NCBI RefSeq assembly: GCF_022496765.1
Contig: NZ_VANV01000010.1
Span: forward strand, 124,001 to 188,000
Origin: Acidaminobacter sp. JC074
GTDB taxonomy: Bacteria; Bacillota; Clostridia; Peptostreptococcales; Acidaminobacteraceae
Reading direction: 5' to 3'
Length of the DNA: 64,000 bases
Part shown: positions 33,301 to 42,900 of the stretch, piece by piece
How the letters are laid out: each line of letters begins with the position of its first letter
Position numbering within the stretch: position 1 is the first letter of the stretch
Notes under the pieces: generated by a model
What the model saw: the letters and a program-made list of their open reading frames with translations, nothing else
Told to the model about the DNA's origin: nothing
The model's database searches: none
Translations under genes and position numbers: made by a program

Positions 33301-33721
33301 GAGTTTAAATGTATTGTTATTATGTCTTAACAATTCTCATAAAAGTTAATATATTAGGAAGTGATTTGTGAAGTGAAGACCTTGGTAAAATGAATTTTAG
33401 TTTACAATGGCTTGAAATACCCTATTACAAATTACAAAATTGTAAATGAGGCCGATTTTTCACGATTTTTTAAACAATTTTATTAATTGCATGGACTATT
33501 TTGTTAACAAGTTGACAATTGTAAATAATTGGCGTTTGACTATAAGACTTTGACTTGCTAATCTATATCACGGAACAGCAATTACTAAACATTTAGAGTT
33601 TGGATTGCATTTGGAAAAGGTTTTCAGCTTGCCAGAAGGGAAAAGTCAAATATGGTTAATCGTGTTGGACTTTGGTAAGATGGACTGGATTCAAAGGAGA
33701 AAAACTCTGTTCTGGTTATAA
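33301..33721 (+). other. Long non-coding region with repeated ATTGTAAAT boxes
   Basis: This stretch has no credible ORF. ATTGTAAA-type boxes occur at 33401-33408 (reverse orientation, TTTACAAT), 33439-33447 and 33518-33526, and a palindrome TTGTTAACAA at 33501-33510. TTGACT (33536-33541) and TAATCT (33559-33564) with 17 bases between them could be a promoter; TATAAT at 33717-33722 is a second candidate. The stretch probably carries regulator binding sites for the peptide-binding protein gene downstream. Confidence 0.5.
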
Positions 33722-33801
33722 TGGAGATCTAAGTACTCCAAATTTCCAACACTCCCTGCTTAAAAACTGACCTTTTAGGCTCTGGAATAAATAACACTTA
33801 G
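33722..33801 (+). ncRNA. Structured leader unit 1 (tandem RNA element)
   Basis: Unit 1 begins TGGAG and CTAAGTACTCCA, and contains the core CCAACACTCCCTGC ... CTCTGGAAT, ending ACTTAG. Nested pairings are CTAAGT/ACTTAG (outer, 33729-33734 with 33796-33801), TTCCA/TGGAA and GCTTAAAA/TTTTAGGC (8 bp, loop ACTGACC). TGGAG can instead pair with CTCCA, leaving CTAAGT in a loop where it could form a pseudoknot with ACTTAG. An AGTATTGTTAG hairpin follows (about 33817-33836). The 40-base core is identical in unit 2. It looks like an aptamer or protein-binding RNA; it matches no riboswitch class that I recognise. Confidence 0.6.
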
Positions 33802-33841
33802 AAAAGATAAAAAAAAGTATTGTTAGATTCCTAACAGAAAG

Positions 33842-33920
33842 TGGAGAACTAAGTACTCCATGTTCCAACACTCCCTGCTTAAAAACTGACCTTTTAGGCT
33901 CTGGAATGAATAAAACTTAG
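33842..33920 (+). ncRNA. Structured leader unit 2 (tandem RNA element)
   Basis: Unit 2 repeats unit 1 at a 120-base period: TGGAG, CTAAGTACTCCA, the identical ~40-base core and ACTTAG (33915-33920). Differences fall in linkers and loops (AAAT/TG before TTCCA, AATAAC/GAATAAA after TGGAA), while all paired positions are kept. It is followed by ATTGTTA / TAGCAAT, a hairpin equivalent to the one after unit 1 but with different bases in the arm. Conservation of stems with drift in linkers indicates that the RNA structure is what is selected. Confidence 0.6.
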
Positions 33921-33963
33921 GTAAAAGTATTGTTAGAATGTTAGCAATAAAAACAAATAATTA

Positions 33964-34017
33964 TGGAGTATGTCTTTGATATCTATTAGCTCGGAGCTAC
34001 TCCTATTATTTTTTTCA
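33964..34017 (+). terminator. Terminator-like hairpin at the end of the leader
   Basis: GGAGTA (33965-33970) pairs with TACTCC (33998-34003), followed by TATTATTTTTTTC; an inner TAGCT/AGCTA stem (33987-33999) overlaps it. The TGGAG that opens this hairpin is a third copy at the same ~120-base spacing as in units 1 and 2. Since both units contain TACTCC, GGAGTA could pair with them instead, offering an antiterminator. It lies 38 bases before the start of the binding-protein gene. Confidence 0.55.
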
Positions 34018-34054
34018 ATGTTAAAAAACATGAAACATTTTTAGGAGGGTAATT

Positions 34055-35872
34055 ATGAAAAAGTTTATTACTTTACTGTTAGCAGTAATGTTAGTTTTTT
34101 CATTAGTAGCTTGTGGTGGTAACAACGCAACAGATAATGCAGGTAATGCAACTTCTGATAACGGTGAAACTACTACTACTAATGAAGAAAACGTTAGACC
34201 ATTTGTTGCTGGTACATCAGACTTCAATGGCGATTTCTACTCAGGATGGACAAATTCATCTTATGACAACGACATCAGAAAATTAGTTTGGGGCTTCGGT
34301 CTTATGACTGATAACGCTGCTGGTGAAGTTATTGACTCACCAATGGTTGAAGAAAAAACTGTATCAGAAGACTTAACAGAGTGGACTTTCAAAATTGTAG
34401 AAGGTCAAACTTTCCACAATGGTGAAGAGTTAACTGTAAGCGATATTAAGTTTACTTTCGAATTCTACATGGATACTGAAGCTTTAGCTGCTACAGGTGG
34501 TTCATCATCTATGGCTGACTATGTAGAAAGCATTACTACTAACGAAGAAGAAAGAACAATCACTTTCAAGTTAAAGAAAGTTATCTATACAACAGATGCA
34601 ACTGTATTCTATGAAACTTGGATTTTACCAGAAGATACAATCAAAGCTGGCGCAGAAGCTGCTGGTCAAAACGTTCAAGAATGGGTTAAGACTAACATCT
34701 CAGCTCCAATCGGTAACGGTCCATACGTATTCTCTGAATTCCATGAGTCTGAGTACGTAAGATTAACTGCTTTCGAAGATTACATTGGCAAGAAGCCTGC
34801 AATCAAAGAAATCATTGTTAAAGTTACACCATCTGAAACTGAGTTAGACCAGTTATTACAAGGTGAAGTTGACTTATTAAAAGGTGTTGGTGAAGCTGAG
34901 AAGATCGAAGCTGCTATGGATGCTGATTTCTTAACAACTAACAACTACTTCAGACATGGTGGTGGTACTATGATCCTTCACTCTGACTACGAAGCATTTG
35001 CTTTAACTGAAGTACGTCAAGCTTTCGCATACGTTTTTAACAGACCAAAAGTTATCGAGTTATTCTTAGGTGAATACGGTATCTCATCTCAAGGTCCTTA
35101 CTCAAAGAACCAATGGATGATGTTTGATGATGACGAAATGTCTATGTTAGGTACTGCAGAAAACTCAAGATTTGAAAATTCATTAATCAACTATGATATC
35201 TTAGATACTGATGGTAGATTTGACGAAGAAGCAAACATTGCTAAAGCACACGAATTATTAGACGCTGCTGCTAATAAGACTGAAGGTGAGTACGCTAACT
35301 TAACTAAAGATGGTGACAACTACATGTGGAAAGGTGAGCCTTTAGAAATTAAGATCACTTACACTGCTTTCTGGTCTGATACTTACAACTTAGTATGGAA
35401 TGATGATTACATTTCTAAATTAGGTTTCAACGTATCTTTACACGGTCTTGACTGGCCAGTAATGTACGGGCACTGGACTGGTGACCAAACTGAAGAAAGA
35501 CAATACCATGCTTTCGTTGGTGGTACTAACTACACAATCAAGTCTAATCCAAAAGGCGACTACGCTACTGATAAGATCAAGCCTTGGGGTCAACCATCAA
35601 CTAATGGTTCAAGATTCTCAGGTGGTAACACTTACACTGCTGCAGAGTGGGATCAATTATTAAACGATATCGAAAATGCACATCCAATTACAGGTGCTGA
35701 CGAATATAGAGAATTATGGAGAGAGTATATCAGAACTATCAATGCAGAAGTTCCAGTAATCCCTGTTTACTCAAACAATTACTATGACTTATACATTTCT
35801 GATTTAGAAAACTTCAACACAAATGCTTTATGGCCTTGGTCAAGAGCGATCTTAGATGCTAACTGGAAGTAA
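34055..35872 (+). CDS. Oligopeptide-type ABC transporter substrate-binding lipoprotein
   Basis: The 605-aa protein has a lipoprotein signal with lipobox LVACG (Cys20) and a Thr/Asn/Gly-rich linker. The remainder is an SBP_bac_5 (OppA/DppA) fold: WTFKIVEGQTFHNGEELTVSD (span), PIGNGPYVF, VRQAFAYVFNRPKVI and a C-terminal PVIPVYSNNYYDLY. It should bind peptides or a related solute outside the cell. No permease or ATPase gene is near, so it is an orphan that must use a transporter encoded elsewhere. Codon use is strongly biased (AAC, TTC, TAC, GGT, TTA), unlike its neighbours, which suggests very high expression. Ribosome site TTAGGAGGG. Preceded by the tandem structured leader. Confidence 0.93.
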   Translation: MKKFITLLLAVMLVFSLVACGGNNATDNAGNATSDNGETTTTNEENVRPFVAGTSDFNGDFYSGWTNSSYDNDIRKLVWGFGLMTDNAAGEVIDSPMVEEKTVSEDLTEWTFKIVEGQTFHNGEELTVSDIKFTFEFYMDTEALAATGGSSSMADYVESITTNEEERTITFKLKKVIYTTDATVFYETWILPEDTIKAGAEAAGQNVQEWVKTNISAPIGNGPYVFSEFHESEYVRLTAFEDYIGKKPAIKEIIVKVTPSETELDQLLQGEVDLLKGVGEAEKIEAAMDADFLTTNNYFRHGGGTMILHSDYEAFALTEVRQAFAYVFNRPKVIELFLGEYGISSQGPYSKNQWMMFDDDEMSMLGTAENSRFENSLINYDILDTDGRFDEEANIAKAHELLDAAANKTEGEYANLTKDGDNYMWKGEPLEIKITYTAFWSDTYNLVWNDDYISKLGFNVSLHGLDWPVMYGHWTGDQTEERQYHAFVGGTNYTIKSNPKGDYATDKIKPWGQPSTNGSRFSGGNTYTAAEWDQLLNDIENAHPITGADEYRELWREYIRTINAEVPVIPVYSNNYYDLYISDLENFNTNALWPWSRAILDANWK

Positions 35873-35900
35873 TTTCAAATAGCTTAATCTTAATAAATAA

Positions 35901-35930
35901 ACCACTATCTTTAAGGGATAGTGGTTTTTT
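35901..35930 (+). terminator. Intrinsic terminator after the binding-protein gene
   Basis: ACCACTATC / GATAGTGGT (9 bp) followed by TTTTTT. Confidence 0.92.
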
Positions 35931-35937
35931 AGTTTAT

Positions 35938-37893
35938 TTAATTAAATGGCTCATTGAGCTTTTCTGTACCTGCTAATACAAAACGACCATTTTTGATGAT
36001 TTCATATTTCTCACCTGATTCAGTCATACCCGTGATGTGACCAATGGAGTCATATGGCAGTGTAATGTCGGTATGAACATTGGTATAGGCCTTTGATAAG
36101 TCCTCTTTTCTAAGGATAGACTTTTCATTGTCTCTAGCCACAATACATTTACCATCTGGATTGTATACGTCGATGTCCTCTGCATAGGTATAACATGTAT
36201 CACCAATGGCAAAGTGAGGTCCCATCTTTTCTACAATAAGAATTGGTAGAATATCTACAATGTCGTACTTTTCAGCGATTACATAAGCCAGTGTATTGGT
36301 ACCTATTGCAAACTCACCAAGAGGCAGCGTTTTATGAGGAAAAAGTAAGTTTTCTTCAATGTACTTCTTGTTTTCTTCTTCACTAGCAAAGTTCTTACAA
36401 GAGTAGTCTTTTACATAACCATCTTGGAAAGTCAGTTTAAGATCAACATACTTTAACTCGTCTAAGAAAACAACGTCTAGATGAAGCATGCCGTTTGTGC
36501 CCTTTAGTACTGGTGACGTAAAGACTTCACCGACTGGAATATTAACATCGGCACCACAATTGTAGTAGTTCGACTCTTTCTCTGGTGATGATAATTTCTT
36601 ATGCATAACCTTTATATCCGTTTCATTGCCTTGAATCCCTTTAATATGCACATAGTCAGATTTGTCTAAGGCATCAATAATATGCTGTTGTATTGGAAGA
36701 TATTCTTCACTTGATAATTGATTGATCTTACATGTGTCAGCATATATCTCTTCAAAGTTTTGACCAATTTCAGGCACTGGGAAGGCTATGATGCAAAAAC
36801 TTGTTTCAGTCCCTTTATAGTACTCATCTGATTTAGACCTGTTTTTATTTCTCATCTCCTGAGACAACTTGTTCTGTACGTCACTGTATTGAATTGAAGA
36901 TGATTTAGAAGCAGGTGAGAATGGTGTTTCACCAAACTTGTCAAAATACATGATGCCTGAGTAATCATAAGTAATATCTTTCTGTTCCTCTAAAACTTTA
37001 GAAACAGTTTGAATATTCTTTTCAGCAAATGTTTCATTTAAGTAGATACCATCATCAAAACGATGGTCATACTGGTACTGCTTATTAGCTGGAGTAGAAA
37101 TAAGTCCACCATAAAAGCCTGTTAAGTTTTCATCTTTGAAGGCTTCTATCAGTACTTGAATCATTCTTTCTTGACCGACATTGTACTTAATTTGAACATT
37201 GTTTCTTAGGGTGACATCTTTACCATCTGTCTCAAAACCTTTTACATAGGCCTTGGCTGTCATGACCATAAGCTTTTTAAGTTCGTCACTATCATAAGTA
37301 GATAAGAACTCTGCAGTTTTGATTTCATTGTCTGTAATATAAAGGCCAAACTTAAATAGATATCTCAGATCAGTAAGGTCTGAGCTTGATATAACTTGTG
37401 TCGCAAATGACTTAACTGGATCAGACTGTGTTTTTACTTGGTTTGTAAATTCGCTATGTAATCTTGATAGCTTAAATGATCTATATATTTCTACCAGTTC
37501 ATCTAAAGAGCCGCTAGAAAGCTTATCAGATATCTCTTCATAAAGACTTACATAAGATCCTAAGCCATTTGTATCGTGTTTGTAGGCCTTTTGGATACAA
37601 TTTCTGAAATCTGTATAAAGCCCTGTTATGAATTTTCCTTTGTCTGGACCAAATATAGAGACTGCATAATCTGGATTTGCATAAGAGTTTTTATAGTTTT
37701 CCTCTAATAGCTCTAAATAGAGTGATTTGTTGTGTGCTCTAAGTGTTTCAAAGTCATTTTCTTTAAAAAAGTCCTCTGATAGAGTCTTTTCTAACTCTAA
37801 CCATTTGATCAACTCATTGCCTAAATGGCTTATAAATTTTCCTTCATTTGAAGTGTCTGCTTTTGACAAAACAGCTTTTACTTTTGTTAACAT
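35938..37893 (-). CDS. M29 family aminopeptidase with long N-terminal extension
   Basis: The protein has 651 aa from ATG 37893, behind GGGAGGATAAAATT; an upstream frame to 37941 is discarded. The C-terminal half carries M29 (thermophilic aminopeptidase/AmpS) features: GEFAIGTN with a metal-binding Glu, VEKMGPHFAIGDTCY with His, and the Asp of YAEDIDVYNPDG. Classical M29 enzymes have about 400 aa; here some 240 N-terminal residues are added, helical in appearance and without signal peptide. It should trim N-terminal residues from cytoplasmic peptides, in line with peptide uptake by the neighbouring binding protein. It is divergent from the Mrp gene. Confidence 0.85.
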   Translation of the reverse strand: MLTKVKAVLSKADTSNEGKFISHLGNELIKWLELEKTLSEDFFKENDFETLRAHNKSLYLELLEENYKNSYANPDYAVSIFGPDKGKFITGLYTDFRNCIQKAYKHDTNGLGSYVSLYEEISDKLSSGSLDELVEIYRSFKLSRLHSEFTNQVKTQSDPVKSFATQVISSSDLTDLRYLFKFGLYITDNEIKTAEFLSTYDSDELKKLMVMTAKAYVKGFETDGKDVTLRNNVQIKYNVGQERMIQVLIEAFKDENLTGFYGGLISTPANKQYQYDHRFDDGIYLNETFAEKNIQTVSKVLEEQKDITYDYSGIMYFDKFGETPFSPASKSSSIQYSDVQNKLSQEMRNKNRSKSDEYYKGTETSFCIIAFPVPEIGQNFEEIYADTCKINQLSSEEYLPIQQHIIDALDKSDYVHIKGIQGNETDIKVMHKKLSSPEKESNYYNCGADVNIPVGEVFTSPVLKGTNGMLHLDVVFLDELKYVDLKLTFQDGYVKDYSCKNFASEEENKKYIEENLLFPHKTLPLGEFAIGTNTLAYVIAEKYDIVDILPILIVEKMGPHFAIGDTCYTYAEDIDVYNPDGKCIVARDNEKSILRKEDLSKAYTNVHTDITLPYDSIGHITGMTESGEKYEIIKNGRFVLAGTEKLNEPFN

Positions 37894-37988
37894 AATTTTA
37901 TCCTCCCAAATCATCATACCAATTATGGTTACTAGATTCAAATAGGCTGGATGGGATTAATTCTTTTTAAATATTTATCTTGAAATTC

Positions 37989-38016
37989 TTGACAAGAAAT
38001 TTAAAGAGCGTATACT
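37989..38016 (+). promoter_or_regulatory. Promoter of the Mrp gene
   Basis: A perfect TTGACA (37989-37994), a 16-base spacer and TATACT (38011-38016). Confidence 0.82.
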
Positions 38017-38024
38017 GAATATGG

Positions 38025-38036
38025 TGGCATATGCCA
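38025..38036. promoter_or_regulatory. Perfect 12-bp palindrome at the transcript start of the Mrp gene
   Basis: TGGCATATGCCA is a perfect palindrome beginning nine bases after the -10 box, where a bound repressor would prevent transcription. Confidence 0.5.
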
Positions 38037-38055
38037 TATAAACAAAGGAGGCGCT

Positions 38056-38847
38056 ATGGATCAAGTAGTGAATTTTGACTTTAGAAAGAAAAATAAAATA
38101 AAGAAAATTATTGCAGTTATGTCTGGTAAGGGTGGTGTTGGTAAATCAACAGTTACTGGCCTAGTAGCTACAACATTAAAGAATGCTGGTCATTCGGTTG
38201 GTGTTTTAGATGCAGATATTACAGGCCCATCTATTCCAAAGTTATTTGGTGTAAACAAGCAAAAGGTTTTCCAAACTGAAGATGGCTTGTCGACAGCAGA
38301 AAGTGTAACGGGTATAAAGATTATGTCGCTTAACTTACTTCTAGATAATGAGGACGATCCTGTTATTTGGAGAGGACCGATCCTTGGTTCTACAGTACAA
38401 CAATTCCATGATGATGTTGTATGGGGTGACTTAGATTACTTGGTAATTGACTTACCACCAGGGACATCAGATGTAACCTTGACAGTAATGCAACAAATAA
38501 AAGTAGATGGTTTGGTGGTTGTTTCAACACCTCAAGACCTGGTACAGTTAATCGTCAATAAATCTATTGTTATGGCCAATAAGCTTGAGACACCAATTGT
38601 CGGCTTAGTAGAAAATATGTCTTATTTCATGTGTGACAAGTGTGATGAAAAACATTATCTGTTCGGTGAAAGTAAAGTCAAACAAGTTTTAGATAAACAC
38701 GATATACCATTACTTGCGGAACTGCCAATTGATAAGACCCTGGTAAGTCTTGCTGATGAAGGTCGTATAGAACTTTATCCAAAAACAAACTTAGAGTTTG
38801 GTGCTTCGTTTGAAAGAATGCTCTTATCTGAAATTGATAAACTATAA
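38056..38847 (+). CDS. Mrp/NBP35 family iron-sulfur cluster carrier ATPase
   Basis: The 263-aa protein has a deviant Walker A SGKGGVGKSTV (about residues 23-33), Walker B-like DYLVIDLPPGTSD, and the C193-x2-C196 pair MCDKC that bridges a [4Fe-4S] cluster between two subunits. It carries and inserts Fe-S clusters into target proteins. It lacks the N-terminal MIP18 (DUF59) domain found in longer Mrp proteins, as in many clostridial forms. ATG 38056 follows AAAGGAGGCGCT. It has its own promoter and terminator. Confidence 0.93.
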   Translation: MDQVVNFDFRKKNKIKKIIAVMSGKGGVGKSTVTGLVATTLKNAGHSVGVLDADITGPSIPKLFGVNKQKVFQTEDGLSTAESVTGIKIMSLNLLLDNEDDPVIWRGPILGSTVQQFHDDVVWGDLDYLVIDLPPGTSDVTLTVMQQIKVDGLVVVSTPQDLVQLIVNKSIVMANKLETPIVGLVENMSYFMCDKCDEKHYLFGESKVKQVLDKHDIPLLAELPIDKTLVSLADEGRIELYPKTNLEFGASFERMLLSEIDKL

Positions 38848-38849
38848 AG

Positions 38850-38872
38850 CGATGCTTAGCATCGTTTTTTTT
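38850..38872 (+). terminator. Intrinsic terminator after the Mrp gene
   Basis: CGATGC / GCATCG (6 bp, TTA loop) followed by eight T. Confidence 0.9.
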
Positions 38873-38873
38873 G

Positions 38874-38882
38874 TGGTATAAT
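38874..38882 (+). promoter_or_regulatory. Extended -10 promoter of the GNAT gene
   Basis: TGGTATAAT, an extended -10 element, lies 25 bases before ATG 38907; no clear -35 box. Confidence 0.6.
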
Positions 38883-38906
38883 TTTTCTGTAGAGAAAGGA
38901 ATGATC

Positions 38907-39716
38907 ATGGAAATAAAATGTTGTAATGAAGTGAACTTTGACCATGTTTATCAAGCTTTTAAAGAAGGGTTTTCAGATTATATCATTCAAAAGGAAATCA
39001 GTCAGGAAGACTTTAAATCCCATTTCTTCGGTCCAGAAGGCAATCGTCTGATATTTTCATTCATAGCCTATGAAGATGAAAAACCAGTAGCTTTGATACT
39101 TGGCGGTTGCAAGACTTTTGAAGGTATTCTAACATTAAGGTGCGGGGCCATGTGTGTTGTACCAGACTACAGGGGCAGAGGCATTGCGCTTGACTTAATG
39201 AAAAGACATGAAAAGCTTGCTGTTGAACTTGGCTGTAAACAGTTATTCTTAGAATGTATCACCAAAAATGAAAAAGCCTTGAATTTTTACTTGGCCAGTG
39301 ATTATCGGGTTATTTATCAGCTCAAGTATTACACTCGAAAAAAACACAAGTCACAGGCGGGACAAGTTGTTGAAGGTGATTTTATTGATTATAAGGATTA
39401 TAAAGACCAAGTTGAAGGCCGTGTAAACTGGCAAAATGAGATCTGGTATTTAGAAGGTTTATCACCTGAAGTTAAATACATCAAGCTCCATGATGAGATT
39501 GTAGCCATGATGGTTCATATGGGACCTAAAATAGCTTATTTACACGTGAAGAAGCATTACCGTTTGAATGGTTATGGTAAAATGCTTGTAAATGCCATAG
39601 AAGAAAAACCTGTCAGAATCAGTTTTTCATCACAAGGAGGCTTAGAAGGTTTTTTAACAAACATTGGTTTTGTAGAAGACTCTATAAGTCAAGTTGAAAT
39701 GTATAAGTTTTTATAA
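38907..39716 (+). CDS. GNAT family N-acetyltransferase, two-domain
   Basis: The protein has 269 aa from ATG 38907 (ribosome site AGAAAGGA; a nearer ATG at 38901 would be too close). The acetyl-CoA loop is VVPDYRGRGIALDLM (about residues 88-102), followed by ELGCKQLFLECITKNEKALNFY. A second, weaker GNAT-like half follows (VKKHYRLNGYGKMLVNAI). The substrate is not known. It has its own extended -10 promoter between two terminators. Confidence 0.88.
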   Translation: MEIKCCNEVNFDHVYQAFKEGFSDYIIQKEISQEDFKSHFFGPEGNRLIFSFIAYEDEKPVALILGGCKTFEGILTLRCGAMCVVPDYRGRGIALDLMKRHEKLAVELGCKQLFLECITKNEKALNFYLASDYRVIYQLKYYTRKKHKSQAGQVVEGDFIDYKDYKDQVEGRVNWQNEIWYLEGLSPEVKYIKLHDEIVAMMVHMGPKIAYLHVKKHYRLNGYGKMLVNAIEEKPVRISFSSQGGLEGFLTNIGFVEDSISQVEMYKFL

Positions 39717-39736
39717 GGCGCTTTTAAGTGCCTTTT
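39715..39736 (+). terminator. Intrinsic terminator after the GNAT gene
   Basis: AAGGCGCTT / AAGTGCCTT (9 bp with one G-T pair, tight loop) then TTGTTGTTTT. Confidence 0.75.
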
Positions 39737-39781
39737 GTTGTTTTATAACAAAATTTCAGAATAATTTGGAAATAGTCTTTA

Positions 39782-39915
39782 TATTAAACTTTGTAGTGAT
39801 AAAATTGATTTATAGGGGTTAGTTTGGGTAAATGTATCCCTGTAGGGGCAATTGAGTCTCAACCGATATTCATAGAGGGTATTGGTCATTTGTTTTACAT
39901 ATTAGAGGAGGGAAA
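39782..39915 (+). promoter_or_regulatory. Promoter and about 100-base leader of the nucleotidase gene
   Basis: TGATAAAAT (extended -10, about 39797-39805) with TTTATA-like -35 upstream is a candidate promoter. The leader that would follow contains ACCGATA / TATTGGT (about 39862-39886) and a GGG...CCC hairpin, so it may be structured. No known riboswitch is recognised. Confidence 0.4.
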
Positions 39916-42900
39916 ATGATGAAGTATAGGAAACTGAGTTTGTTTCTAGTGCTTGTGATGTTAATGTCATCACTTCCACTTGCAGCATTTGCTGAAGACA
40001 CTTATGTTATCGAAGAAGGTGACGTTCTTTGGAAAATCGCTCAGAAGTATGGTAGAACATATGAAGATCTAGCTGTTTATAATGACATCGAAGATCCAAA
40101 TATGATTTACGCTGGAGATACTATTAAGATTCCAGAAGGAGAAATGAAAAAAATCACAGTATTAGGTACTGCTGATATGCATGGTAGAATCTATGCTTAT
40201 GAGTATGCTATTGATGCTGTTGATAAGGATGCTGGTTTAGCTAAGATTCAAACTTTAGTTAAAGAAGTTCGTGCTAACGAAGAAAATGTTATCTTAATGG
40301 ACGTAGGTGATACTGTTCAGGATAACTCAGCTGAATTATTCAATGATTTACCAGTTCATCCAATGGTTCAAGCAATGAATGAGATGGACTTTGATATTTG
40401 GGCATTAGGTAATCATGAGTTCAACTTTGAAAAGTCGTTCTTAGAAAGAAATATTGCGGCATTTGAAGGTGAAGTATTATCTGCAAATATCTACAATGAA
40501 GGTACTGACACAAGATTTGTTGATGGTTATACAATCATGGACGTTGATGGTGTAAGGGTAGCTATCGTAGGTATGATCCCTCCACATGTACCAATTTGGG
40601 AAGCTTCTGCTCCAAGTCACTTTGCTGGTTTAGAATTTACTGATATTACTGAAGAAACTGGTAAAGTTATTAAAGAATTAGAAGGTAAATACGATGTATT
40701 AGTTGGTGCTTATCACTTAGGTCCTGATGCTTACAAAGGCATGCCAGGTATCGAAGATATAGCTGCAGCATACCCACAATTTGATGTAATCTTTGGTGGA
40801 CATGCTCACTCTAAGTACCAAAATGAAGTGAATGGTGTTAAATTAATCGAGCCTGGTAAATATGGTTGGGCTTTAGCGAAAGCTGATTTATACATCGTTA
40901 AGGATGAAGATGGTTATGATGTAGCTAAAGTAGCTACTGAAAATATGGAAACTTATACAGTTACTGAAGATCAAGGTATCTTAGATAAGTTTGCAAATGT
41001 TCACACTGAATCAATGGCAGATGCTAACATCGTTGTTGGTACAGTAACAGAAGATTATGTTGCTAATGTAGATTACATTACAGGTGAAGCAAGTGTAACA
41101 ACTATGCCTACAACTCAAATTGAAGATACTGCATTAATTGACTTAATCAATGATGTACAATTATTCTACACAGGCGCTCAAATTTCTTCTGCAGCAGCAT
41201 TTAAGACTGATATGAACTTAGTTGCTGGTGACTTCAAGAAGAAAGATGTTGCTAACATTTACAAGTATCCTAATACTTTGACAGCTGTAAATATTACAGG
41301 TGCTAACTTATTAGATTATATGGAGTGGTCAGCTTCATACTACAACACTTATATGCATGGTGATGTAACAGTATCATTTAACCCTAGCATTAGAGGTTAC
41401 AACTATGATATGTTCGCTGGTATGACTTATGGTATTGATATTTCTAAACCTGAAGGTGAGAGAATTGTTAACCCTAAGTTTGATGGTGAAGCAATCGACC
41501 CGGCAGCAACATATACTTTAGCAGTTAACAACTATAGATTCGGTACTTTAATGAACAATGGTTGGGTAACTGAAGCAGACAAGATTTATGATTCATACGA
41601 AGAAATGCAAGACGCTGGTAGAATCAGAGACTTAATTATTAAGTACATTGATGAAGAAAAAGGTGGCGTAGCAGAACCTTCTGTAGATAATAACTGGTCA
41701 ATCGTAAATGCTGATCTTAACCATCCACTTAAAGATGAAATCATGAAGATGATTGTTGATGGTGATATTTTAATTCCAAGATCAGAAGATGGTAGAACAC
41801 CAAACGTAAAAGCGATTAACGTTTATGAATTAATGCAAGAAGGCATCATCGATGAAGTGGATGAGTTAACTATTCTTCATACAAACGATATGCATGGTTT
41901 CTTTAACTATGGTAAGTATGATGGTATGGGTGCTGCACTTCTTAAAACTAAAATCGATATGATGATGGCACTATCTGATAACACATTGTTGTTAGATGGT
42001 GGTGATGCTTTGCAAGGTCACAACCTAGTAACACTCTCTAAGGGTGAAACTGGTACTAAAATTATGGATTTATTAGGTTATGATGCAATGGCTGCTGGTA
42101 ACCATGAGTTTGATTACGGTGCTGATAGATTATTAGAATTAGAAGCTATGATTGATACACCTATATTAGCAGCTAATGTTGAAACAAGCGCAGGTGAAGT
42201 ATTCTTAACACCTTACATCATTAAAGAAATGGACGGCTATACTGTAGGTATCTTCGGTTTAGCTACACCTGAAACTGTTTATAAGTCTCATCCAAACAAC
42301 ACAAAAGGTTTAACGATTGTTGATCCTAAAGAAGCGGCAGCGAGTGCTGTTGCAATGTTAGAAGATAAAGTTGATATTATCATTGCTGTTGCTCATCTTG
42401 GAAATGAAGGTGAATATACTTCTGAATCTGTTATTAAAGCCGTTGATGGCATTGATGTTCTTGTTGATGGTCATTCTCATACTGAATATCCTGAAGGGAT
42501 TATGGTTAATGATACATTAATCGTACAAGCTGAGGACAAGACAAAGAACTTAGGTATTGCTAAATTGGCTATCAAAGATGGTGTAGTAGTTGATAAAGTA
42601 GCTTACATGTTTACCAAAAAAGAAGCTATGATGTTAACACCTGATGCTGAAATGGAAGCATTATTAGAAGACATTGAAGAAATCAATGCACCTATAGAAA
42701 AAGAAGTAGTTGCAACTGCGCCTTATCAATTAGATGGTGAAAGAGCAGATGTAAGAACTGGTGAAACTAACCTTGGTAATATGATTGCTGAAGCATTATT
42801 AGATATTTCTGGTGCTGACGTAGCTCTTACTAATGGTGGCGGTATCAGAACATCAATCGATGCAGGCGAAGTTACTAAAGGTGAAGTATTAACAGTATTA

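Noticed and set aside
33722-33920. Tandem repeats as a CRISPR array or transposon remnant
   Set aside because: Only two units of about 75 bases with internal base pairing, no spacers of equal length, no cas genes and no transposase or terminal repeats.
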